Assembly (NCBI RefSeq): GCF_041320595.1
Contig: NZ_CP166625.1
Location: 4,462,001-4,526,000 of the forward strand
DNA from: Pleomorphomonas sp. PLEO
GTDB taxonomy: Bacteria; Pseudomonadota; Alphaproteobacteria; Rhizobiales; Pleomorphomonadaceae
Reading direction: 5' to 3'
DNA: 64,000 nt
Shown here: positions 57,923-64,000 of the stretch, in pieces
How the letters are laid out: each line of letters begins with the position of its first letter
How positions within the stretch are numbered: position 1 is the first letter of the stretch
Program-made: the position numbers and the translations under genes
Notes under the pieces: model-generated
What the model saw: the letters and a program-made list of their open reading frames with translations, nothing else
Told to the model about the DNA's origin: nothing
Databases searched by the model: none

Positions 57923-58816
57923 TCATTCGGTATGTAAATTCTGTTTTTCGTGACCTCGACGAAGGTCGGCCACCGATACGGTCAACGCCATAGCTACCGT
58001 GAGAGTCGCGGCCAGCGATCTAAATCCTTCGAAGTCGGCCTCGACGATCTCAAACCAAGCGCCGTTTTCCGGCACCAGCGGGCTGAACGGACTGTCGGTG
58101 ATCACCACCAGCGGCACGCCTTGCACCGAGACCTGCCGCATATGGTCCACGGTACTGGAGGCATAGGGCGTAAAACTGATGGCGAAGGCTGCGTCGCGAG
58201 GACCTGCGAAATTGAGGATTTCTCGATCGATACCGAGCGGGGAGCCGATCAGCACCGTGCGGATTCCCAGCTTTCCGAAGGCATAAGCCATGTAGGACGT
58301 GATTGGATAGGACCGCCGCTGAGCAAGGAGATAGATGGTCTCGGCGTCGGCGAGAATCCGAGCCGCCTTGTCCATGACGGCCGGATCGATCCGCTCGCAC
58401 ACCCGCTCGACCGAGCGGATCGCCGCCTTGCCAAATCCGTCCAAAACCGCCGCGGTGACAGGCCGACCGGACGAGTGGGTGGAAAAGGCGTTAAGACGTT
58501 CATCGTAATTGGATGGCCGATCGCGCAACCGCTCTTGAAACACCACTTGAAGCTCGGAAAAGCCCTTATACCCCATGGCCTTGGCGAATCGAACAAGGGT
58601 TGAGGGCTGAACCTTGGCCGCTGATGCAATACTCGCCACCGTGCCAAAGGCGATCTCGTCCGGGGATTCGACGGCATAGGCTGCGACCTGCGCCAACCGG
58701 CGTGGCAACTTGTCTCGGCGTTCGATGATGATGTCACGCAGAGCGCGGAATTCTTGCGGCGGCACCCCCGCGCTGTCGGTGTCCTCGAAGTCCATCGGCT
58801 CGCCCTCGTCAGTCAT
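57923..58816 (-). CDS. RpiR-family regulator, IolR paralogue 1
   Basis: A 297-residue RpiR regulator. The HTH_6 DNA-binding domain is at about residues 25-100 (ESPDEIAFGTVASIASAAKV, TLVRFAKAMGYKGFSELQ), followed by a SIS sugar-phosphate-binding domain (about 130-280; ETIYLLAQRRSYPITSYMAYAFGKLG, FAGPRDAAFAISFTPYAS, VVITDSPFSPL). It is clearly paralogous to the product of 60462-61325, with long identical blocks. Either could be the functional IolR that binds GGAA-N6-TTCC; expected effector is a phosphorylated inositol intermediate. ATG 58816. Divergent from idhA. Confidence 0.92.
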   Translation of the reverse strand: MTDEGEPMDFEDTDSAGVPPQEFRALRDIIIERRDKLPRRLAQVAAYAVESPDEIAFGTVASIASAAKVQPSTLVRFAKAMGYKGFSELQVVFQERLRDRPSNYDERLNAFSTHSSGRPVTAAVLDGFGKAAIRSVERVCERIDPAVMDKAARILADAETIYLLAQRRSYPITSYMAYAFGKLGIRTVLIGSPLGIDREILNFAGPRDAAFAISFTPYASSTVDHMRQVSVQGVPLVVITDSPFSPLVPENGAWFEIVEADFEGFRSLAATLTVAMALTVSVADLRRGHEKQNLHTE

Positions 58817-59399
58817 CCCCGGCCTCGTTCAAAATCGAATTGAATATTTCAACCCTGTTCCATCATTCCGACCCACACTAACTCTACCGTCTCAATTTGG
58901 CATCGGCAAAGAAATTGCCCCGGGTTCGGTAGGGTACGCCATACCGAAACTCATGTGCACCCACCCTGTGGGCTCGCTGAGATGATCGCCTTGCAACCTT
59001 CGCAGCTGGCGAGAATTCATTACTTCCATGAAAAGACACAGATAAATCTGGATCATCGCCATGGGAAACCTCCCCCTCCCTAGCCGTCCGAGCCCGCAGC
59101 TTCGACCAAATGGTAATGATCCCATGGGTGGTAGCAGCCCTATTGGACCAGGAAAGCCTTGACGGGCAGGCGGAATGGAACTTAAATTCCATCTTGAAAA
59201 GAGACTGTTCCATATCATCCAGAAGGCTTGTCGCCGAAGCCGGCAGCGCCTGAGGCGGAGCAGACTTTGCGACGGTCAATCCCGAAAGAGATTGTGAATC
59301 GTTTTCCACTTTTTGGCGCGGCGACGGTCTTAAGCATTTGGCCGGCGGGGGAGATCCGCGATACCCCCGCGGAAAACAATCGAGGGAGAAAGCTCTATC
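58817..59399. other. Divergent control region of the RpiR gene and idhA
   Basis: No credible gene. A good promoter for idhA is visible: TTGACG (59159-59164), 17-base spacer, TTAAAT (59182-59187), with an IolR-type operator over the -10. The leader from there to 59399 is over 200 bases and includes a stretch near 59300-59320 (GAATCGTTTTCCACTTTTTGG) that looks like a fragment of the dispersed repeats. Confidence 0.55.
59177..59190. promoter_or_regulatory. IolR-type operator over the idhA -10
   Basis: GGAA-CTTAAA-TTCC, extended to TGGAA-N6-TTCCA (59176-59191), covering the TTAAAT -10 element; binding would block polymerase. Confidence 0.8.
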
Positions 59400-60395
59400 A
59401 TGACACTGAGATTTGGATTGCTGGGCGCAGGACGCATCGGCAAGGTTCATGCTGGCGCTGTCGCTGCCACGGCAGGGGCAAAGCTGGTGGCCGTGGCCGA
59501 CGCGCTGCCGGAAGCGGCAGCCTTCATCTCGAAGTCGTCCGGCGCCGAAGTGCGCACGATCGACGAGATCATGAATGCCAAGGACATCGACGCCGTCCTG
59601 ATCACCACGCCGACCGACATGCACTCCGACATGATCGAACAGGCGGCACGCGCCAAGAAGGCCATCTTCTGCGAAAAGCCGATCGATCTCGACCTGGATC
59701 GGGTGCGCCGGTGCCTCGAAACCGTCGCCAAGGAAAAGGCGGCGCTGATGATCGGCTTCAACCGCCGGTTCGACCCCAACTTCATGGAAGTGCGCGCCCG
59801 CATCGACGCCGGCCAGATCGGCGCGGTCGAGATGGTCTCCATCACCTCGCGCGATCCCTCCCCGCCGCCGGCCACCTATGTGGCGCGTTCTGGCGGCATG
59901 TTCCGCGACATGACGATCCACGATTTCGATATGGCGGCTTTCCTGCTCGGCGAGGATCCGGTCAAGGTATTCGCCGTCGGCTCGAGCTTGGTCGATCCGG
60001 AGATCGGCAAGGCTGGGGATATTGACAGCGGCTCGATTATCCTCACGACGAAGTCCGGCAAGATCGCCCAGATCTCCAACTCGCGTCGGGCCACCTACGG
60101 CTACGATCAGCGCATCGAAGTGCACGGCTCGAAGGGCATGGTACATGCCGAAAACGTACGGGCCACGACCGTCGAAGTGGCCAACGCCGAAGGCTATCGC
60201 CGGGAACCGCTTCTCGACTTCTTCATGACCCGCTACACGCAGGCTTATGCCAACGAGATCGCCACCTTTATCAAGGCGCTCGAGGCCGGTACGCCGATGC
60301 AGCCGTCGGGTGAAGATGGCCTCAAGGCGCTTGCCATGGCGGATGCCGCCATGAAGTCCCTGAAGGAAGGCCGGCAGGTCGAGATCGCCTACTAA
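59400..60395 (+). CDS. idhA: Myo-inositol 2-dehydrogenase
   Basis: IdhA/IolG (331 aa) oxidises myo-inositol to 2-keto-myo-inositol with NAD+. The Rossmann motif is FGLLGAGRIGKVHAGAV (about residues 5-21); IFCEKPIDLDLDRVRRCLE carries the catalytic Lys (about 94-112); MIGFNRRFDPNFMEVR and GGMFRDMTIHDFDMAAFLLGEDP with Asp and His close the active site. The sequence is close to rhizobial IdhA in layout. GAGGGAG precedes ATG 59400. A hairpin terminator separates it from the next regulator. Confidence 0.95.
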   Translation: MTLRFGLLGAGRIGKVHAGAVAATAGAKLVAVADALPEAAAFISKSSGAEVRTIDEIMNAKDIDAVLITTPTDMHSDMIEQAARAKKAIFCEKPIDLDLDRVRRCLETVAKEKAALMIGFNRRFDPNFMEVRARIDAGQIGAVEMVSITSRDPSPPPATYVARSGGMFRDMTIHDFDMAAFLLGEDPVKVFAVGSSLVDPEIGKAGDIDSGSIILTTKSGKIAQISNSRRATYGYDQRIEVHGSKGMVHAENVRATTVEVANAEGYRREPLLDFFMTRYTQAYANEIATFIKALEAGTPMQPSGEDGLKALAMADAAMKSLKEGRQVEIAY

Positions 60396-60402
60396 AAAGA
60401 TC

Positions 60403-60434
60403 GACGGCCGGCGGAACCTGCCGGCCGTCTTTCT
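60403..60434 (+). terminator. Rho-independent terminator of idhA
   Basis: GACGGCCGGC (60403-60412) pairs with GCCGGCCGTC (60420-60429), 7-base loop, then TTTCTC, just 7 bases after the idhA stop. Confidence 0.9.
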
Positions 60435-60461
60435 CAATGCCGTGCCGCAGAGTGATCCCGC

Positions 60462-61325
60462 ATGCCCTGTCTTTCCGACCAGCCGGGCAACCTCCTGCCC
60501 GAACGGGCGACGCTCACAGGCTATCAGCCCTTGAAGGAGGAAATCGTTCGCCGGCAGAAAGCTCTGCCCAAACGACTCCTCCAGATCGCCGCCTTCGCCC
60601 TCGACAAGCCTGACGAGATCGCCTTCGGGACGGTCTCCTCAATTGCAAAGAACGTTGGCGTCCCCCCGTCGGCGATCATTCGCTTTGCCCAGCATTTCGG
60701 TTTTGACGGCTTCGTCGAGATGCAACGCCTGTTTCGCGACCGGATGCGCGAGCGCAGTTCAGAATACGAGGAGCGCCTCCACTCCTTGAGTCGGGGCGTC
60801 GACCCGGAGGATGAGGCCGGCAAGACGCTCGATGGCTTCCTCACGGCGGGACGCCAGTCGATAGAGAGCGTGCGACATTCCGTCAGCCAAGACGTGTTTT
60901 CGGCGGCGGCGTCCGTTCTCGCCGAGGCGGAGACCATCTATCTTCTGGCGCGCCGGCGGTCGTTCCCCATTGCCAGCTATATGGCCTACTCTTTCGGCAA
61001 GCTCGGATTGCGCTGCGAACTCGCGGGCTCGCCGATGGGGATCGACGGCGACCTGCTGCAATTTGCCGGCCCCAGGGATGCGGCTTTCGCGGTCAGCTTT
61101 TCGCCCTACGCTTCAGAAACCATCACCCAGGCCAGGGACCTCCGGGAAAGAGGGGTGCCATTGGTGTCGCTGACGGATTCGCCGTTCTCTCCGATCGCGG
61201 CAATTTCGAACGTTTGGTTCGAAGTCGTCGAAGCGGACTACGCTGGCTTCCGCCCTCTTTCCGCGTCCATGGTGCTGGCGCTGGCCCTGAGCGTGGCAGT
61301 TGCCGAGAGAAAACAGTGGAATTGA
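60462..61325 (+). CDS. iolR: RpiR-family regulator, IolR paralogue 2 (syntenic IolR)
   Basis: A 287-residue RpiR regulator with HTH_6 (about residues 20-95; KPDEIAFGTVSSIAKNVGV, AIIRFAQHFGFDGFVEMQ) and SIS domain (about 125-275; AETIYLLARRRSFPIASYMAYSFGKLGLR, FAGPRDAAFAVSFSPYAS, SLTDSPFSPIAAI). It sits directly upstream of iolC, the position of iolR in Sinorhizobium meliloti, so I give it that symbol with caution. It is a paralogue of 57923-58816. ATG 60462. Confidence 0.88.
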   Translation: MPCLSDQPGNLLPERATLTGYQPLKEEIVRRQKALPKRLLQIAAFALDKPDEIAFGTVSSIAKNVGVPPSAIIRFAQHFGFDGFVEMQRLFRDRMRERSSEYEERLHSLSRGVDPEDEAGKTLDGFLTAGRQSIESVRHSVSQDVFSAAASVLAEAETIYLLARRRSFPIASYMAYSFGKLGLRCELAGSPMGIDGDLLQFAGPRDAAFAVSFSPYASETITQARDLRERGVPLVSLTDSPFSPIAAISNVWFEVVEADYAGFRPLSASMVLALALSVAVAERKQWN

Positions 61326-61415
61326 TGGCTCCAGCGGAGCTCCCGACCCTCGGGTGCTCTCGTTCCGGGATACTACGATGGTCGTAGAACAATAATTTCA
61401 TCGACCTTTTTGATC

Positions 61416-61429
61416 GGAACGTATATTCT
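61416..61429. promoter_or_regulatory. IolR-type operator upstream of iolC, one mismatch
   Basis: GGAA-CGTATA-TTCT, one base from the GGAA-N6-TTCC core, 52 bases before the iolC start in an AT-rich promoter region. Confidence 0.55.
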
Positions 61430-61480
61430 TATTATCAAGGCGCGACACAGCGTAACGACGGAAAGCCCTGCGAGGAAAGA

Positions 61481-63412
61481 ATGACAGACACCCCCAGCGC
61501 GGCCAAGACACTCGACCTCATTGCCATTGGCCGAGCCTCGGTCGATCTCTACGGCCAGCAGATCGGTACCCGCCTCGAAGACATCGGCAGCTTCGCAAAG
61601 TCGGTCGGCGGTTGTCCTGCCAACATTTCCGTCGGAACAGCCCGGCTTGGCCTCAAATCGGCACTGGTGACGCGCGTCGGCAACGAGCAGATGGGACGCT
61701 TCATCCTGGAGCAGCTCGCCCGTGAGACGGTGGACACCTCCGGCATCGTCGTCGACCGCGACCGCCTGACGGCTCTGGTGCTGCTGGCGGTGGAAGACGA
61801 AGGCGTGTCGCCGATGATCTTCTATCGCTCCGACTGCGCCGACATGGCGCTTTCGGAAGGAGATATCGACGAAGCTTTGATCGCCCGCAGCCGGTCGATC
61901 GTCGTCACCGGCACGCATTTCTCGCGTCCGCATTCCGAGGCAGCCCAGCGCAAGGCGATCGCTCTCGCCAAGAAGCATGGCACCAAGGTGGTGATCGACA
62001 TCGACTACCGGCCGAACCTCTGGGGCCTTGCCGGCCACGACGCGGGTTTTGAGCGCTATGTCAAATCCGATCGCGTCTCGGGTCTCCTGCGCACCGTCCT
62101 TGCCGATTGCGACCTGATCGTCGGCACCGAGGAAGAGATCATGATCGCCACCGGCGCCGATAGCGTGCTGGCGTCGCTGCAGCTGATCCGGAAGACCAAC
62201 GCCAGCGCCGTCATCGTGCTGAAGCGCGGCGCCATGGGCTGCATCGTCTATGATGGTCCGATCTCCGATGATCTCGAGGATGGCATCGTCGGCAAAGGGT
62301 TCCCAATCGAGGTGTTCAACGTGCTCGGGGCCGGCGACGCCTTCATGTCGGGCTTCCTGAGAGGCTGGCTCAAGGGCGAGCCGCTCGGCACCTGTGCCAC
62401 CTGGGCCAATGCCTGCGGCGCCTTCGCGGTGTCTCGTTTGCTCTGTTCGCCGGAATATCCGACCTGGGATGAGCTCAGCTTCTTCCTGGCTCACGGCAGC
62501 AGCGATCATGCGCTCCGCAAGGACGCCTCCCTCAACCACATTCACTGGGCGACGACCCGTCGCGGCAGCTACCCGACGCTGATGGCGCTTGCTCTCGACC
62601 ACCGCAGCCAGGTGGAGGACCTCGCACAGGACGCGGCGACGCTGAAGCGCATCCCCGACTTCAAAGTGCTGGCGGTGAAGGCGGCTCAGCGCGTCGCAGC
62701 CGGACGGCCAGGCTTCGGCATGCTGCTCGACGACAAGTATGGGCAGAAGGCTCTGTTTGCCGCCGGTGCGGGCAAAGGCCTCTGGGTAGCCAAGCCGATC
62801 GAGCTTCCTGGCTCGCGGCCGCTCAAATTCGAGTTCAGCCAAGATCTTGGCAGTCGCCTGATCGAGTGGCCGCTTGAGCATTGCATCAAGGTGCTCTGCT
62901 TCTATCACCCGGACGATCCGTCCGACCTCAAGGCCGAACAGACGGCAAAGCTCCTCACCGCCTACGAGGCGGCACGCAAGGTTGGCCGTGAAATCCTGAT
63001 CGAGATCATTGCGTCCAAAGCCGGCCCGCTCGGCAACGACACGGCGGCACGGGCCCTGACGGAACTCTACGCCGCCGGCCTCAAGCCGGACTGGTGGAAG
63101 CTGGAGCCGCAGGCGTCGGAAGTGGCTTGGCAGGCGATTGACGGCGTGATCAAGAGCAACGACCCCTATTGCCGCGGCGTGGTATTGTTGGGGCTGGAAG
63201 CGCCGATCGAAACGCTGAAGCAGGGCTTTGCCGCTGCCAAGACTGCGCCTTGCGTCAAGGGCTTCGCCGTCGGTCGCACGATCTTCGCCGACGCCGCCAA
63301 GCGGTGGTTGGCCAATGAGATCGACGACGAGGCGGCCATCGCCGACATGGCGCAGAAGTTCGGTGCGCTTGTTGAGATCTGGTTGTCGCTCGGCGCCTCG
63401 CGGGCGGCCTGA
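61481..63412 (+). CDS. iolC: 5-dehydro-2-deoxygluconokinase fused to a DUF2090 aldolase-like domain
   Basis: A 643-residue two-domain protein. Residues about 10-335 are a PfkB-type kinase (GGCPANISVGTARLG; signature 2 with the catalytic Asp in VLGAGDAFMSGFLRG), which phosphorylates 2-deoxy-5-keto-gluconate. Residues about 345-640 are a DUF2090 domain (LMALALDHRSQVEDLA, FGMLLDDKYGQKAL, KVLCFYHPDD, VVLLGLEAPIETLKQGF, GFAVGRTIFADAAKRWL), a TIM-barrel type thought to supply the following aldolase step (IolJ role) yielding DHAP and malonate semialdehyde. The fusion is common in Proteobacteria. ATG 61481. Head of an iolC-iolD operon. Confidence 0.94.
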   Translation: MTDTPSAAKTLDLIAIGRASVDLYGQQIGTRLEDIGSFAKSVGGCPANISVGTARLGLKSALVTRVGNEQMGRFILEQLARETVDTSGIVVDRDRLTALVLLAVEDEGVSPMIFYRSDCADMALSEGDIDEALIARSRSIVVTGTHFSRPHSEAAQRKAIALAKKHGTKVVIDIDYRPNLWGLAGHDAGFERYVKSDRVSGLLRTVLADCDLIVGTEEEIMIATGADSVLASLQLIRKTNASAVIVLKRGAMGCIVYDGPISDDLEDGIVGKGFPIEVFNVLGAGDAFMSGFLRGWLKGEPLGTCATWANACGAFAVSRLLCSPEYPTWDELSFFLAHGSSDHALRKDASLNHIHWATTRRGSYPTLMALALDHRSQVEDLAQDAATLKRIPDFKVLAVKAAQRVAAGRPGFGMLLDDKYGQKALFAAGAGKGLWVAKPIELPGSRPLKFEFSQDLGSRLIEWPLEHCIKVLCFYHPDDPSDLKAEQTAKLLTAYEAARKVGREILIEIIASKAGPLGNDTAARALTELYAAGLKPDWWKLEPQASEVAWQAIDGVIKSNDPYCRGVVLLGLEAPIETLKQGFAAAKTAPCVKGFAVGRTIFADAAKRWLANEIDDEAAIADMAQKFGALVEIWLSLGASRAA

Positions 63413-63486
63413 TCGGCACTGCAATTAAGAAGACAATCGAGAAGGGGCTGCCGCAACGACGACGGCGCCCATTTCGGGAGGAAGAC

Positions 63487-64000
63487 ATGGCAGGTAAGAC
63501 AGTACGGCTGACGGTAGCGCAGGCAACGGTGCGTTTCCTCGTCAATCAGAAGACCATCATCGGCGGGGAGAAGCTGCCGATCTTCGCCGGTTGCTGGGCG
63601 ATCTTCGGCCACGGCAATGTGGCCGGCCTCGGCGAGGCGCTCTATCAGGTTCGCGACACGTTTCCGACGCTCCGTGCCCATAACGAGCAAGCGATGGCCC
63701 ATGCGGCGATCGCCTTCGCCAAGGCGGCCTTCCGCCGCCGCTTCATGGCCTGCACGACGTCGATCGGCCCCGGCGCGCTCAATATGGTGACGGCAGCGGC
63801 CGTCGCCCACGTCAATCGCCTGCCTCTTCTCCTCCTGCCAGGCGACGTGTTCGCCAACCGCATGCCCGACCCGGTGCTGCAGCAAGTTGAGGATTTCCAG
63901 GACGGCACCGTGTCGGCCAACGACTGCTTCCGTCCTGTTTCCCGCTATTTCGACCGCATCCAGCGGCCCGAGCAGTTGATCCTCGCCCTGCAGCGGACCA
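63487..64000 (+). CDS. iolD: 3D-(3,5/4)-trihydroxycyclohexane-1,2-dione hydrolase, 5' part
   Basis: A thiamine-diphosphate enzyme opening the ring of the IolE product; the 3' end lies beyond the window after 171 codons. The start ATG 63487 follows GGGAGGA. The visible N terminus has the IolD pattern: RLTVAQATVRFLVNQ, FAGCWAIFGHGNVAGLGEAL, the TPP-activating Glu in LRAHNEQAMAHAAIAFAK (about residues 65-82), and TSIGPGALNMVTAAAVAHV. It is 74 bases after iolC in the same direction. Confidence 0.95.
   Translation, partial: MAGKTVRLTVAQATVRFLVNQKTIIGGEKLPIFAGCWAIFGHGNVAGLGEALYQVRDTFPTLRAHNEQAMAHAAIAFAKAAFRRRFMACTTSIGPGALNMVTAAAVAHVNRLPLLLLPGDVFANRMPDPVLQQVEDFQDGTVSANDCFRPVSRYFDRIQRPEQLILALQRT

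Noticed and set aside
58892-59218. 108-codon minus-strand frame in the gap upstream of idhA
   Set aside because: It runs across the idhA promoter and operator, has Trp/Arg/Pro-rich random-like composition, and no ribosome site.
61373-63424. Minus-strand frame of 683 codons opposite iolC
   Set aside because: Complement of the iolC coding sequence; no homology-like motifs and no promoter.

Overview
This 64 kb window looks like a chromosomal stretch of a GC-rich alphaproteobacterium, most likely of the order Hyphomicrobiales (Rhizobiales). The evidence is a complete PhyR-NepR-EcfG general stress response module, which is confined to Alphaproteobacteria, together with HWE/HisKA_2 sensor kinases, a rhizobial-style rhaSTPQ-K rhamnose importer cluster, an iol inositol regulon with rhizobial GGAA-N6-TTCC operators, a Brucella-like FtrABCD iron system, and two copies of dispersed intergenic repeats of the type common in rhizobia. 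I saw no rRNA, tRNA, CRISPR array, insertion sequence or prophage. Genus cannot be fixed from the sequence alone.

Layout: (1) 1-10 kb: a Cache-type sensor cut by the window edge, an AMI1-like amidase, a TPP-riboswitch-controlled thiM, a KefB/C-type antiporter, an HlyD + two ABC-2 permease export operon that has no ATPase, and its divergent TetR regulator. (2) 9.1-27.4 kb: a rhamnoside/rhamnose utilisation island. A MalK/UgpC-type ATPase, a GH78 alpha-L-rhamnosidase, a solute-binding protein, two permeases and a LacI regulator import and cleave rhamnosides. Then rhaM, rhaA, rhaD, rhaR (DeoR) and the importer rhaS-rhaT-rhaP-rhaQ with rhaK take L-rhamnose to DHAP and L-lactaldehyde. (3) 27.4-38.2 kb: the general stress response island: an HWE-type kinase with a degenerate ATP-binding site, phyR, nepR, ecfG, an AI-2E family permease, envelope stress genes (DUF883-like plus a holin-like partner, DUF1328, a 24-residue peptide), a three-gene kinase/response-regulator set and a zinc metallopeptidase. 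Five perfect GGAAC-N16-CGTT (EcfG) promoters lie in this stretch. (4) 38.5-42 kb: the FtrABC / divergent FtrD iron-uptake system. (5) 42.3-51 kb: an RND efflux pump, a DAO-family oxidoreductase and the metQ-metN-metI methionine importer. (6) 51.3-64 kb: an inositol regulon: ABC importer (iatA-iatP-ibpA), an Idh-like dehydrogenase, iolE, two paralogous RpiR regulators, idhA, an iolC-DUF2090 fusion, and iolD cut by the right edge.

Regions 2 and 6 each carry repeated operator sequences that tie the genes into regulons: a 16-bp LacI-type palindrome twice in front of the rhamnosidase operon, and TGGAA-N6-TTCCA-like palindromes at four inositol promoters. Region 3 is a compact EcfG regulon. All functional calls come from reading the translations and motifs by eye; no database search was run.
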